From an uncultured Cellulomonas sp. (GTDB taxonomy: Bacteria; Actinomycetota; Actinomycetes; Actinomycetales; Cellulomonadaceae), in assembly GCF_947494015.1 (NCBI RefSeq), contig NZ_CANLTL010000012.1, positions 62,001 through 126,000 of the forward strand: DNA of 64,000 nucleotides. Direction: 5' to 3'. Positions within the stretch are counted from its first letter, which is position 1; the number at the start of each line of letters is the position of its first letter. This document shows positions 21,891-31,229 of this stretch, one piece after another. A program made the translations under genes and the position numbers. The notes beneath the pieces were generated by a model. It searched no databases. It had not been told where the DNA came from and worked only from the letters and a program-made list of their open reading frames with translations.

Positions 21891-22547
21891 TCAGCGCGCG
21901 GCTCGCGCCACCCCGTCGGCGGACGCCGCGGGCGTCGAGCGCAGGACGGGCGTGTCGAGCTTGATCACGCCGTACGACCAGCCGTGGCGCCGGTAGGCGA
22001 CGGACGGCTGGGCGGTCTCCGCGTCGATGAACAGGTAGAAGTCGTGGCCGACGAGCTCCATCTCGTACAGGGCGTCGTCCACGGTCATCGGGTGGGCCTC
22101 GTGGGTCTTCTCCCGGATGACGACGGGCGAGTCGCCGAGCACGTGCTCGACCGCCTCGCCGGGGGCTGGTGCCGGCGTCGGGGACTCCGGCTCGGCGGGC
22201 GCCGGCGGCCGGACGTCGACGGGAGGCACCAGGGTGTGGTTGCGGTGGTCCTTGCGCCGGTCCCTGTTGCGCCGCAGCCGCTCCAGCAGCCTGCCGGTGG
22301 CGACGTCCAGGGCGGCGTATCGGTCGTCGGCCATGGCCTCCGCCCGCACCACGGGCCCGCTGTCCACGACCGTCAGCTCCACGCGCTCCCGGATTCCGGC
22401 CAGCCGCGGGTTGTTCTCGTGGGTCACCTCGACGTCGATGCGCTGCGCCTGGGGCGCGAGCTGCTCGACCTTGGCGAGCTTCTCCTCCACGTGACGGCGG
22501 AACTTCTCGGGCAGCTCGGCGTGCCGACCGACGACGACAATGTCCAT
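21891..22547 (-). CDS. hpf: Long-form ribosome hibernation promoting factor
   Basis: This 218-residue protein has the N-terminal HPF/RaiA domain (MDIVVVGRHAELPEKFRRHVEEKL) and the C-terminal dimerisation domain seen only in long HPF (residues about 160-205, with VVIREKTHEAHPMTVDDALYEMELVGHDFYLFID and YRRHGWSYGVI). Long HPF dimerises 70S ribosomes into inactive 100S particles in stationary phase or hypoxia. A GGAGG site sits just before the ATG at 22547. The leader contains a seven-base-pair hairpin near 22571-22589. The position between comF and secA is conserved in actinobacteria. Confidence 0.95.
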   Translation of the reverse strand: MDIVVVGRHAELPEKFRRHVEEKLAKVEQLAPQAQRIDVEVTHENNPRLAGIRERVELTVVDSGPVVRAEAMADDRYAALDVATGRLLERLRRNRDRRKDHRNHTLVPPVDVRPPAPAEPESPTPAPAPGEAVEHVLGDSPVVIREKTHEAHPMTVDDALYEMELVGHDFYLFIDAETAQPSVAYRRHGWSYGVIKLDTPVLRSTPAASADGVARAAR

Positions 22548-22703
22548 GGGGACCTCCGGGATCGTTCGAAGGGCGGGCCTCACCCGCCCGGTGGACGTGC
22601 GCTGACTCACCCCGTAGGGCGGTCGGACGGCACCACCTCCTCCCCTGCCGCGGGTGCGGGACGGCCGACGTGGCCGTGCCGAGCACGGCTCGACCGACGC
22701 CCG

Positions 22704-23576
22704 TCACCCGGCGTTGGCCCCACCGTAACCCTGGCGCCGGACGTCCTCCACGCGACCGTGGCCGGGCGGCGGTGTGGCCGCGAGCGTGATCGCCGCGACG
22801 ACCCGCGCACCGGCCGCCCGGACGGCGTCGTCGCAGGTCGCGAGGGTCGCCCCGGTGGTGAGCACGTCGTCGACCAGCAGCACGGGGTGGCCGGGGGGCG
22901 GCAGCGGGACGCCGCGTCGCCACCGGACCCGGCCGCGCAGGTTGGTGCGCCGCGCCCGCGCGGTCAGGCCCACCTGGTCGTGCGCACCGCGCCGCTGGAC
23001 GAGCACGGCGGCCGCCCGGGCGGGCAGCCCCGCCTCGGTGCATCCGCGGGCGACGCCGACGGCCAGCGCCCCGACCAGGTCGGCACCGCGCCGTCGTCGC
23101 GCGACGGCGGAGGACGGTGCCGGGACCACCTGCAGCGACCCGGCGGCGCCCGGCAAGCCGGCGGCCCGCAGCACGGCCGCGACCTGGCCGCCCGCACCGG
23201 CCAGCGCCGCGGTGAGCACCGGGGTCAGGTCCACCCGACCGCGGTCCTTCCACGCCACCACCAGCTCGCGGACCTCCCCGGTGTACGGCGCGAGCGTCCA
23301 GACCGGCAGCGGCGCCCGCCCGACCCGGTCCAGCCGTGGGGCGGCGGCCTCGCAGCGCCACACCGGTCCGGTCAGGCGCGCCAGGCACGGGGTGCACAGG
23401 GCGACGTCGACCTGCCCGCAGCCGGCGCACTCCAGCGGCACGACGAGGCGGGCGAGGTCGCGGGCGGCCCGGGCCAGCGCGCCTGCGGGCCCGCCCGCTG
23501 CGTCGGCGCGCGCCGGGGACGGGCCGGCGAGCGGCCCCTCGGGCGGCGGGCGGGGCGGCGCCGGCGGCACGGTCAT
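22704..23576 (-). CDS. comF: ComF-family phosphoribosyltransferase-like protein
   Basis: This 290-residue protein has a zinc-binding N-terminus (CAGC and CTPC near residues 50-65) and a phosphoribosyltransferase-type domain. That domain contains VVPAPSS, RRRGADLVGAL and the PRPP-binding loop VLLVDDVLTTGATL. ComF proteins are linked to DNA uptake in competent bacteria, but in actinobacteria the substrate and role are unclear. The ATG at 23576 was chosen over an upstream start at 23630 because the conserved part begins well downstream of both. It follows lpqB after 145 bases in the conserved mtrA-mtrB-lpqB-comF-hpf order. Confidence 0.85.
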   Translation of the reverse strand: MTVPPAPPRPPPEGPLAGPSPARADAAGGPAGALARAARDLARLVVPLECAGCGQVDVALCTPCLARLTGPVWRCEAAAPRLDRVGRAPLPVWTLAPYTGEVRELVVAWKDRGRVDLTPVLTAALAGAGGQVAAVLRAAGLPGAAGSLQVVPAPSSAVARRRRGADLVGALAVGVARGCTEAGLPARAAAVLVQRRGAHDQVGLTARARRTNLRGRVRWRRGVPLPPPGHPVLLVDDVLTTGATLATCDDAVRAAGARVVAAITLAATPPPGHGRVEDVRRQGYGGANAG

Positions 23577-23721
23577 CCCGCCTGCGTACCGCTCCGACCG
23601 ACCGCGGCTGACGGTCGTCCACCGCCGCACCGGTGCCCGCGCCGGAACCGGCGCCTGTGGACGCCTCGGACCGGGGTCGCCCGAGGTCGACCCCGTCAGG
23701 GCCGGTCCGGGGCCGACCGGC

Positions 23722-25416
23722 TCACCCGGGGAACGCGGGCGCGCGCACCCCCTCGGCCGCGACCACCCACGAGGTGCCGCGCAGGCTCCACAGCGAGCCC
23801 GTGCCGGTCACGGCGTACACGGCCCGCTCGCCACGTCCCGCGGCCAGCCCGACCGCCGGCTCCACCGGCAGCGCCGGCACCGCCCGGGTCTGGCCCGAGA
23901 CGGGCACGAAGTGCACCGTCGGACCGGTCATGGTCCCGCTCGTGCCCAGCACGGCGAGGGTCGACTCGTCGACCCAGACGACGTCGGTGGCGTCCAGCAG
24001 CGGGGCGCCGACCCGCATCCGCTCCCCCAGCCGCTGCGGGGTCCCGGAGTCGTCACGCACGACACCGGCCACGTCCACCGTCACCCCGTCCGCCCCGACC
24101 GAGACGACGGCGATCCGGGTGCCGTCCCGCGCGACCTGCAGCGACCGGACCACCCGGTCGTCCAGCCACGGTGCCTCCACGTCGACCGCCGTCCCGTCAC
24201 CGCGCACCGCGGTGACCCGGCCCGCCGACGCCGACGGCCCCGACCAGATCCAGTCGGCCGGGTCGACGGACGGCTCGACGAGCGCCGGCCCGGTCAGCAG
24301 CACGCGCGGCGACCCGCCCGGCTCCGGCACACCCACCAGGGTGTCCGGACCGCTCAGCACGACCGTGGGGTCGCCGTCCGCCGACCACGCCAGGCCGCGC
24401 GTGTCCGCCGCGCCCAGGGCCCCGAGCTCGGGGACGGGGACCGGCTCGGACCCGTCCAGCACGTGCACGCGGTCGTCGGCCAGGACCCGCAGGTCCGACC
24501 CCGGCGACGGGTCCACCGTCAGGTCGGCCGCCGGCGGGTCGACCATGGGCGCCCCGGCGATGGTGATCTCGACGTCGCGGATCCGCGGCAGCTCGAGCAC
24601 CTCCTCGAGCTGGGCCTTGAGCAGCGCACGGTCACGCTCGTCCGCCGCGGCCACGGCGGCGGTCAGGTCGACGGTCGCGGTGCCGTCCGCGTCCACGGGC
24701 ACGGACTCGACCGCCAGCTGCGTCCCCTCGGGGAACGCCGTCCGGACCGCGTCGCGCAACCAGGGCGAGGGCCCCTCGAGCAGCTCGCGGACCGCGTAGG
24801 TGGCGGTGTTGCGCTGCGGGAACCAGCGGATCTCGGGGACCAGCTCGTCCCTCTCGGGGGTCAGGAAGTACAGCGGTGCGGGCCGGTAGACGGACTCGAA
24901 GATGGGCTCGGACATGAGCACGCCGTCGTCCAGCGCCGTGATCCGCCACTGCCCGGAGGCGTCCTGCACGAGGTCGAACACGGCCTCCTGCCGGGCGCCG
25001 GGCGGGCTCTCCCAGTAGCGGCCGTCGGCGTCGACGGTGGCCACGACCGGCAGCGTGACGCTCACCTGCGAGCCGTCCGCGGACAGCCGCAGGTCCAGCG
25101 GCTCGGCGGTGGAGTAGACGACGACCCCCTCGTCGGGGACCCACTCGGTGCGGGCCCCGACCGTCAGGTACTGGCGGGCGACCGCGTAGTTGTCGCTCAG
25201 CCCGGCGGCGGCCGCCGCGAGGAAGCCCTGCACGAGGGCGACCGGCTCGGCGTCGGCCGGCGGGCTGTAGGCGAGCGGGAAGACGGTGCCGGGCTCGTCC
25301 ACCCGGCCGTCGCCGACGGCCACCGGACCGTTCGTGGGGATCGAGACGCAGCCGCAGAGCACGAGCGCGAGCAGCGCCGCGAGCAGGGGGCCGCGCGACG
25401 CGGCACGGGGGCTCAT
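23722..25416 (-). CDS. lpqB: Lipoprotein LpqB, accessory to MtrAB
   Basis: This 564-residue lipoprotein has a signal with a Cys-containing lipobox (LVLCGC, about residue 22), an N-terminal domain with YLTVGARTEW and YYSTAEP-type segments, a GerMN-like domain near 200-310 (RNTATYAVRELLEGPSPWL) and a C-terminal beta-propeller-like half. In mycobacteria and Streptomyces LpqB works with the sensor MtrB and tunes MtrA phosphorylation, linking envelope state to cell division. Its ATG overlaps the mtrB stop (ATGA), which keeps the three genes in one translational unit. Confidence 0.95.
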   Translation of the reverse strand: MSPRAASRGPLLAALLALVLCGCVSIPTNGPVAVGDGRVDEPGTVFPLAYSPPADAEPVALVQGFLAAAAAGLSDNYAVARQYLTVGARTEWVPDEGVVVYSTAEPLDLRLSADGSQVSVTLPVVATVDADGRYWESPPGARQEAVFDLVQDASGQWRITALDDGVLMSEPIFESVYRPAPLYFLTPERDELVPEIRWFPQRNTATYAVRELLEGPSPWLRDAVRTAFPEGTQLAVESVPVDADGTATVDLTAAVAAADERDRALLKAQLEEVLELPRIRDVEITIAGAPMVDPPAADLTVDPSPGSDLRVLADDRVHVLDGSEPVPVPELGALGAADTRGLAWSADGDPTVVLSGPDTLVGVPEPGGSPRVLLTGPALVEPSVDPADWIWSGPSASAGRVTAVRGDGTAVDVEAPWLDDRVVRSLQVARDGTRIAVVSVGADGVTVDVAGVVRDDSGTPQRLGERMRVGAPLLDATDVVWVDESTLAVLGTSGTMTGPTVHFVPVSGQTRAVPALPVEPAVGLAAGRGERAVYAVTGTGSLWSLRGTSWVVAAEGVRAPAFPG

Positions 25417-27074
25417 CGGGCGTCCAGGTGGTCGAGGTCGGGCACCCAGGTGGGGTCGGCGGTCGAGCGGGGCTGCGGCATGTCGGGCCCGGTCTCCGGC
25501 TCGTCGTCCGGCGGGGCCAGCGGCAGCGGCGAGTGGGTGAGGAGGATCCCGGCCCGCCGCGGCAGCGTCAGCCGGAAGCTCGCCCCCCGCCCGGGCCGTC
25601 CCCACGCCTGCAGCCAGCCGCCGTGCAGATGTGCGTCCTCGAGCGAGATCGCCAGGCCCAAGCCGGTTCCACCGGTCGTCCGGGCGCGCGCCGGGTCCGC
25701 CCGCCAGAAGCGGTCGAACACGTGGACCGCCTCCTCCGGCGTCATGCCCACGCCCTGGTCCCGCACCACGACCGCGACCGCCTGGGCGTCGTACGCGACG
25801 GTGACCTCGACGGCGCTGCCCTCGGCGTGCTCGACCGCGTTCACCAGCAGGTTGCGCAGGATCCGCTCGACCCGGCGCGGGTCGATGTCCGCGGTGCAGG
25901 CGGCGTCCGGCAGGTGCACCCGCAGCCACGTGTGCTTGGACTCCGCCAACGGCAGGGCGTGCTCGACGGCGGCCGAGACGACGTCGCGCACGTCGCGGCC
26001 CTCGGCGTCGAGCATCGCCGCGCCCGCATCGAACCGGCTGATCTCCAGCAGGTCCGCGAGCAGGTCCTCGAACCGGTCGAGCTGCTGGGTGAGCAGCTCG
26101 GCGGAGCGCTTGGCCGCGGGCGGGAACTCGTCGCGGACCGCGTGCAGCACCTCGCCCGCCATCCGGATGGTGGTCAGCGGGGTCCGCAGCTCGTGCGAGA
26201 CGTCGGAGACGAACCGGCGCTGGAGCGTGGACAGCTCCTCCATGCGACGGATCTGCTCCTGCAGGGACTCGGCCATCTCGTTGAACGACCCGGCCAGCGT
26301 GGCCATCTCGTCCTGCCCGTGCACGGTCATGCGCTCGGTGAGGTGACCGTCGGCGAGCCGCGCGGCCACCTGGGCCGCGCTGCGGACCGGGCTCACCGTC
26401 TGCCGGGTCACCAGCCAGGTCATCGCTCCGAGCAGGGCGACCAGGGCCACGGCCCCGGCGGCGAGCGAACCCTGGATGAGCCGCAGCGTCTCCTGCTCGG
26501 AGGCGAAGGAGTACAGGTAGTAGAGCTCGAACCGGCCGCTGCCCGGCAGCTCCACCTGGGACCCGACCATCACCCCCGGCTCGACGCCCGCCCCCACCGG
26601 GATCGCCACCGACTGCCAGTGCTGCCCGTCGCCGTTGCCGACCGCCTCGCGCAGCTCGGTGCTGATCAGCGGCACCCGCCGGTCGTCGGAGGCCACCGGC
26701 TGGACGACCCCGGGCCCCTGCCCGATCGGCTGCTGGATGATCACGTCACGGTCCCCGGCGCCGCCGACCTGCAGCGCCCGGACGAGGTCGATGAACAGCA
26801 GCTGCACCTGGGTGTTCGCCGGGGCGGCGTCGAAGTTGTCCTGGGCCTGCCGGGTCGAGCGTGAGCTCTCGTTGAGCACCTCCTCCAGGCGCTGCTCGAA
26901 CAGTCCGTCCCGGATGGAGTCCGACAGCACCCCGCCGACCAGCAGCATGGTCGCCAGCCCGATCACGAGGGTCGAGGTGATGACCCGCACCTGCAGGGAC
27001 GACCGCCACCGGCGCAGCGCCCGGCGCGAGAGCACCCGGACCCGGACGCGGGTGTGCCGCAGGAACCGCCTCAC
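25413..27074 (-). CDS. mtrB: Sensor histidine kinase MtrB
   Basis: This 553-residue kinase has two transmembrane helices (about residues 31-50 and 201-222) flanking an extracellular sensor of 150 residues. A HAMP domain follows, then the dimerisation helix with phospho-acceptor H294 in VSHELRTPL. The ATP-binding domain has NLLVNAVEHA, DQGVGM and GGTGLGLAI. MtrB senses envelope or septum state and phosphorylates MtrA. The GTG start overlaps the mtrA stop (GTGA) and the stop overlaps lpqB. The C-terminal 45 residues after the kinase core are Pro- and Asp-rich. Confidence 0.96.
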   Translation of the reverse strand: MRRFLRHTRVRVRVLSRRALRRWRSSLQVRVITSTLVIGLATMLLVGGVLSDSIRDGLFEQRLEEVLNESSRSTRQAQDNFDAAPANTQVQLLFIDLVRALQVGGAGDRDVIIQQPIGQGPGVVQPVASDDRRVPLISTELREAVGNGDGQHWQSVAIPVGAGVEPGVMVGSQVELPGSGRFELYYLYSFASEQETLRLIQGSLAAGAVALVALLGAMTWLVTRQTVSPVRSAAQVAARLADGHLTERMTVHGQDEMATLAGSFNEMAESLQEQIRRMEELSTLQRRFVSDVSHELRTPLTTIRMAGEVLHAVRDEFPPAAKRSAELLTQQLDRFEDLLADLLEISRFDAGAAMLDAEGRDVRDVVSAAVEHALPLAESKHTWLRVHLPDAACTADIDPRRVERILRNLLVNAVEHAEGSAVEVTVAYDAQAVAVVVRDQGVGMTPEEAVHVFDRFWRADPARARTTGGTGLGLAISLEDAHLHGGWLQAWGRPGRGASFRLTLPRRAGILLTHSPLPLAPPDDEPETGPDMPQPRSTADPTWVPDLDHLDAR

Positions 27075-27754
27075 CGCGCCGTCGCGCCCGCCCTGTACCC
27101 GACGCCGCGGACGGTCACCACGATCTCGGGCCGCTCCGGGTCGGCCTCGATCTTCGAGCGCAGGCGCTGCACGTGGACGTTGACCAACCGGGTGTCCGCC
27201 GCGTGGCGGTACCCCCAGACCTTCTCCAGGAGGACCTCGCGGGTGAAGACCTGCCAGGGCTTGCGCGCGAGCGCGACCAGGAGGTCGAACTCGAGCGGCG
27301 TCAGCGAGATCGCGGCGCCGTCGCGGGTCACCCGGTGGCCGGTGACGTCGATCTCCAGGTCGCCGATGGTCAGGTGCTCGGGGGTGGGCTCGTCGCTGCG
27401 GCGCAGCCGGGCACGCACCCGGGCGACCAGCTCCTTGGGCTTGAACGGCTTGGAGATGTAGTCGTCCGCGCCCGACTCCAGGCCCAGGACGACGTCGACC
27501 GTGTCGCTCTTGGCGGTGAGCATGACGATCGGCACGCCGGACTCGGCCCGGATCAGCCGGCACACCTCGGTCCCGTCCTTGCCGGGCAGCATGAGGTCCA
27601 GCAGGACCAGGTCCGGCTGGACGGAGCGGAACATGCCCAGCGCCTCGTCCCCGTGCGCGCAGATCACCGGCTCGAACCCCTCCGAGCGCAGCACGATCCC
27701 GATCATCTCGGCGAGAGCGACGTCGTCGTCGACCACCAGCACACGACCCTTCAT
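27071..27754 (-). CDS. mtrA: Response regulator MtrA
   Basis: This 227-residue OmpR/PhoB-type regulator has a receiver domain with acidic residues D9-D11, phospho-acceptor D53 in LLDLMLPGKDG and the TAK lysine. The winged-helix domain has LTPLEFDLLVALARKPWQVFTREVLLEKVWGYRHAADTRLVNVHVQRLRSKIE. MtrA is a near-essential actinobacterial regulator of cell-wall hydrolases, division and replication. It heads the mtrA-mtrB-lpqB unit. The 329-base region upstream contains an eight-unit minisatellite, an unusual setting for its promoter. Confidence 0.97.
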   Translation of the reverse strand: MKGRVLVVDDDVALAEMIGIVLRSEGFEPVICAHGDEALGMFRSVQPDLVLLDLMLPGKDGTEVCRLIRAESGVPIVMLTAKSDTVDVVLGLESGADDYISKPFKPKELVARVRARLRRSDEPTPEHLTIGDLEIDVTGHRVTRDGAAISLTPLEFDLLVALARKPWQVFTREVLLEKVWGYRHAADTRLVNVHVQRLRSKIEADPERPEIVVTVRGVGYRAGATAR

Positions 27755-27854
27755 GACCCCATGGTGTCACCCCGACGCACCGGCACGCTGCACGGTGGGG
27801 CCGCACGGACGAGGGACGGTCGGCGGGCGCCGCGCAGCCGGTCGCGTCCCGTGC

Positions 27855-27950
27855 CCTGCGTGCGGACCTGCGTGCGGACCTGCGTGCGGGCCTGGGTGCG
27901 GACCTGCGTGCGGGCCTGGGTGCGGACCTGCGTGCGGGCCTGGGTGCGGA
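27855..27950. repeat. Minisatellite of eight 12-bp units between mtrA and a divergent gene
   Basis: Eight head-to-tail units of CCTGCGTGCGGA, with regular variants CCTGCGTGCGGG and CCTGGGTGCGGA, fill 96 bases. The later units alternate and form a 24-bp higher-order period. The array lies about 100 bases upstream of mtrA and 134 bases upstream of the plus-strand gene at 28084, in the 27755-28083 gap. I see no supported gene across it. Confidence 0.92.
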
Positions 27951-28083
27951 GCGCGTGGGGGACCTGCGTGTGGGACCGGCGTGGAAGGATGACGGGGCCG
28001 GGGGCGGCGACGTGCCCGGCGTCCGTCGTGCCCCACCAGCACCACCACGCGACCCGTGGCCGCCACCGAGAGGCTCACCGCCC

Positions 28084-29328
28084 ATGACGACGCCGAGCGA
28101 CCCGACGCCCCCGGGCTGGGCCTCGCCCGCACGCCCGGCCGGCTCCCGGCCCGACGACACCGGCCCCGCGCAGCCGGGCCCGTCCGGGACCGACCCGGCA
28201 CGGCCCGACGCGCCGGTGGCGTCCGGCAGCAGCGCGGCGCCACCCGTCCCACCGGGCGGGTGGGGGCCCGGGTACACCTCGCCGACCGCGGGCCCGCCCG
28301 GCTACGGCACCGGCGCCATGCCGCCCCCGCCGGGGCTCACCGGTCCCCAGCCCGCGGGGTACGGCGGCGGCCGGCCGTACGGCTACGCCCCACCAGCACC
28401 GCGCCCGGGGATCATCCCGCTGCGCCCCCTCGGTCTGGGGGAGATCCTCGACGGCGCCTTCCGGGCGATCCGGGCCAACCCGCGGGTCATGTTCGGGCTG
28501 AGCGCCGTGGTCGTGGCGATCGCGGTTGCGATCCAGTCGGTCATCCAGTGGTACGTGACCGGCCTGCTCGCGAGCGAGCTCTCGCAGGCCGTCGCCACGC
28601 TGGACCCGGGCGGCGACCTCGGCTTCGCCGAGACGGTGGCCCCGGGCCTCGCGGCCGGGTTGACCGCCCCGGTGATCTCGATCGCGACGACCGTGCTGAC
28701 CGGCCTGCTGATCGTGTCCGTGAGCCGGTCGGTCATCGGCCAGCGGATCTCGGTCGGCGAGGTGTGGTCGCAGTCGTGGCGCAAGGTCGCCGTGCTGGTG
28801 GTCTTCTCGATCGCCACCACGCTGCTGGTCCTGGCCGTCTGGGCGGCCTTCGTCGCGCTGCTCGCTGTGCTCGGGGTCAACGAGCAGTGGGCCGCCATGG
28901 CGACGCTGGCGATCCTCGGTGGTCTGGGCCTGGTGGCGGCGACCGCCTGGTTCCTGATCCGCATCCTGCTGGTGCCCGCCGCCCTCGTGCTCGAGGGCAC
29001 GGGCGTGACGACCGCCGTGCGCCGCGCGTGGAAGCTGACGCGTGGGAGCTTCTGGCGGCTGCTCGGGATCTACCTGCTGACGTCGGTCATGACGGCGATC
29101 GTCGCGTCCATCATCGTCACGCCCGTCAGCATGGTGGCCAGCTTCGTGCTCCAGGACCCGCTGCTGACGTCGTTCGCCGGCATCGTGGTCGCGGCCGTGG
29201 TGAACATCGTGGCGTACACGCTGACCACGTCCTTCATGGCGGCGGTGCTCGCGCTGCTCTACGTCGACGTGCGGATGCGCCGGGAGGCGCTGGACGTGGA
29301 GCTCGCGCGGGCCGCGAGCGCGGCGTAG
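28084..29328 (+). CDS. Polytopic membrane protein (glycerophosphodiester-phosphodiesterase membrane-domain type)
   Basis: This 414-residue protein has a Pro/Gly/Tyr-rich cytoplasmic N-terminus of about 110 residues. It is followed by IIPLRPLGLGEILDGAFRAIRANPRVMFGLSAVVV and then six or so membrane helices. The opening block is typical of actinobacterial proteins annotated with the GdpP-associated membrane domain (PF10110-like). No phosphodiesterase catalytic residues are present, so it is a membrane partner rather than an enzyme. It heads the plus-strand run with DUF4129, DUF4350, MoxR and DUF58. The disordered N-terminus could be a docking or phase-separating tail. Confidence 0.82.
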   Translation: MTTPSDPTPPGWASPARPAGSRPDDTGPAQPGPSGTDPARPDAPVASGSSAAPPVPPGGWGPGYTSPTAGPPGYGTGAMPPPPGLTGPQPAGYGGGRPYGYAPPAPRPGIIPLRPLGLGEILDGAFRAIRANPRVMFGLSAVVVAIAVAIQSVIQWYVTGLLASELSQAVATLDPGGDLGFAETVAPGLAAGLTAPVISIATTVLTGLLIVSVSRSVIGQRISVGEVWSQSWRKVAVLVVFSIATTLLVLAVWAAFVALLAVLGVNEQWAAMATLAILGGLGLVAATAWFLIRILLVPAALVLEGTGVTTAVRRAWKLTRGSFWRLLGIYLLTSVMTAIVASIIVTPVSMVASFVLQDPLLTSFAGIVVAAVVNIVAYTLTTSFMAAVLALLYVDVRMRREALDVELARAASAA

Positions 29329-29337
29329 GCGCCGCCC

Positions 29338-29982
29338 GTGCGCGCCGACGTCCCGGTCGTCCCGGACGCCGAGACCGCCCGGCGGTGGGCGACCGAGGAG
29401 CTCGCCGACCCCGTCTACCACGGCGGCCCGAGCCTGCTGTCCCGTCTCGTCGAGTGGTTCCTGTCGCTGTTCGAGGGGGACGTGCCCGGGCTCGGTCTGC
29501 CGCCGGCCGTGGTGGGCGCCGTCGTCGTCCTCGTCCTCGGGCTCGTCGTCGCGGTGGCGCTGTGGGTCGCCGGGCCGGTGCGCGCTGCCCGACGCACGCG
29601 CGAGTCCGTCGTCGTCCTGGGGGACGACAGCCGCCGGGCCGCGGAGCTGCGGGCCGCCGCCGACGCCGCGGCGGCGCGGGGCGACTGGTCCGCCGCGGTG
29701 CTCGACCGCTTCCGGGCGATCGTCCGCGCCCTCGAGGAGCGGGCCCTGCTCGACGAGCGACCCGGCCGCACCGCGCACGAGGCGGCCGAGGCGGTCGGTG
29801 CGCGGCTGCCTGCCCGCACGGGCGAGCTGCGGCGGGCCGCGCGGGTGTTCGACGACGTCTGCTACGGCCACGTGACGGTCGGTGCCGACGCCGACGCCTG
29901 GCTGCGGTCGCTCGACGACGCCCTCGCGCAGACCCGCCCGGCGACGGCGGACCGGCCGGTGGCCGCCGGTGGTGCACCGTGA
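29338..29982 (+). CDS. DUF4129 membrane protein
   Basis: This 214-residue protein has one transmembrane helix (about residues 54-77), preceded by a short extracellular segment with ARRWATEELADPVYHGG. A cytoplasmic DUF4129 domain follows (AAARGDWSAAVLDRFRAIVRALEERALLDERPGRTAHEAAEAV). This domain is found at MoxR/DUF58 loci. The function is unknown; a link to transglutaminase-like or envelope assembly complexes is suspected. The GTG at 29338 begins nine bases after the previous stop, and its own stop overlaps the next start. Confidence 0.85.
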   Translation: MRADVPVVPDAETARRWATEELADPVYHGGPSLLSRLVEWFLSLFEGDVPGLGLPPAVVGAVVVLVLGLVVAVALWVAGPVRAARRTRESVVVLGDDSRRAAELRAAADAAAARGDWSAAVLDRFRAIVRALEERALLDERPGRTAHEAAEAVGARLPARTGELRRAARVFDDVCYGHVTVGADADAWLRSLDDALAQTRPATADRPVAAGGAP

Positions 29983-31229
29983 CGGCGCCGGTCGACGTCG
30001 GGCCCGCGGCCCCGGGAGGGCAGGGCGGGGCCGGCGGGGAGCACCGTCCGGTGCCGGGCGCCACCGTGGTGGGTGACGGCACCACCACCCGGGACCGGAC
30101 GCGGCGCCGCTGGCAGCGGTGGCGCTGGCCCGCGGTGGTCGCGCTGCTCGTCGTGCTGGTCGGGCTCGCTGCGGCGCTGCCGGAGCCGGCCCGCTCGACG
30201 GTGCCGCTCGCCCCCGACAACCCCCAGGACCTGGGCGCCCGGGCACTCGCCCAGATCCTGGAGCGGCAGGGCGTCGAGATCGAGTACGTGCGCCGCAGCG
30301 CCGAGGCGCTCGCGGAGGCCGAGCGCGGCGGGACGGTGCTCGTGACCGGCTCGACGCTGCTGACGATCGACCAGATCGAGGCGTTGGCGGCCCTGCCGAA
30401 CGATCTCGTCCTGCTCGAGCCGGACCCCTCGATGCTGTTCGCGGCCACCGACGCAGCAGAGACGGCGGCGGTCGCCGGCCCCCCCGGCCTGCGGTCCGCG
30501 CAGTGCGACGACCGCGACGCCCTGGCCGCCGGTGCGGTGCGGGTCGGCGGGGGCGGCTACCTGGCCCTCACCGACGACGCGACCGTGTGCTTCCTCGGCG
30601 GCGCGCCGGGGGTCGGTGCGTACCTCGTCGTGGACGGTGACCGCCGGATCACCGCGCTCGCCGACGCCTCGCTGCTGACCAACGCCGAGCTGGCCGACAT
30701 GGGCAACGCCGCACTCGCCGTGCGGATGCTCGGCCGCCAGGACCGGCTGGTCTGGTACGTGCCGTCGATCGACGACTTCGGGACCGATGCCCTGGCCACC
30801 GGCCCCGCGCTCGGCGACCTCGTCCCGCCGTGGGCGGCGCTGCTCGGGCTGCAGGCACTGGTCGTGGCGGCGGTCGCCGCCGTGTGGCGCGGACGCCGCC
30901 TGGGCCGCCTGGTGACCGAGCCGCTGCCGGTGACGGTGCGCGCGGCGGAGACGACCCGCGGCCGCGGCCGGCTGTACCGTCGGGCGCGGGCCTACGGCCA
31001 CGCCTCCGCCGCCCTGCGCGCCGGCACCGCGAGCCGGGCGGCGACCCGCCTGGGCCTCCCCCGCTCCGCCGGTGCGCCGGCCGTGATCGATGCGCTGGCG
31101 CGCGCGACCGGCCGACCCACCGACGAGATCGCCGGGCTGCTGTACGGCCCACCCCCCACCGACGACGCCGGCCTCACCCGGCTGGCACGCAGGCTCGACG
31201 ACCTGGAGAGCGAGGTTCACCGACCGTGA
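29979..31229 (+). CDS. DUF4350 membrane protein
   Basis: This 416-residue protein has one transmembrane helix near residue 55 (VVALLVVLVGLAAAL) and another near 285 (GLQALVVAAVAAVW). Between them is an extracytoplasmic domain starting PDNPQDLGARALAQILERQGVEIEYVRR, a Rossmann-like DUF4350 fold with VLVTGSTLLTIDQIEAL. The C-terminal cytoplasmic part is basic, with YRRARAYGHASAALR. Proteins of this type always occur next to MoxR and DUF58 genes, for example Rv3691 as I recall. Both ends overlap neighbours by four bases, so it is tightly coupled. Confidence 0.87.
   Translation: MTAPVDVGPAAPGGQGGAGGEHRPVPGATVVGDGTTTRDRTRRRWQRWRWPAVVALLVVLVGLAAALPEPARSTVPLAPDNPQDLGARALAQILERQGVEIEYVRRSAEALAEAERGGTVLVTGSTLLTIDQIEALAALPNDLVLLEPDPSMLFAATDAAETAAVAGPPGLRSAQCDDRDALAAGAVRVGGGGYLALTDDATVCFLGGAPGVGAYLVVDGDRRITALADASLLTNAELADMGNAALAVRMLGRQDRLVWYVPSIDDFGTDALATGPALGDLVPPWAALLGLQALVVAAVAAVWRGRRLGRLVTEPLPVTVRAAETTRGRGRLYRRARAYGHASAALRAGTASRAATRLGLPRSAGAPAVIDALARATGRPTDEIAGLLYGPPPTDDAGLTRLARRLDDLESEVHRP

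Noticed and set aside
22571..22589. Seven-bp hairpin in the hpf leader as terminator or riboswitch.
   Set aside because: The stem is short and GC-rich stems of this size occur by chance at this base composition.
27855..27950. CRISPR-like array.
   Set aside because: Units of 12 bp are head to tail without spacers and there are no cas genes in the window.
27767..28087. Frames across the minisatellite encoding Cys-Val-Arg or Gly-Pro-His repeats.
   Set aside because: The repeats come from the 12-bp DNA unit read in different frames, with no conserved domain at either end.
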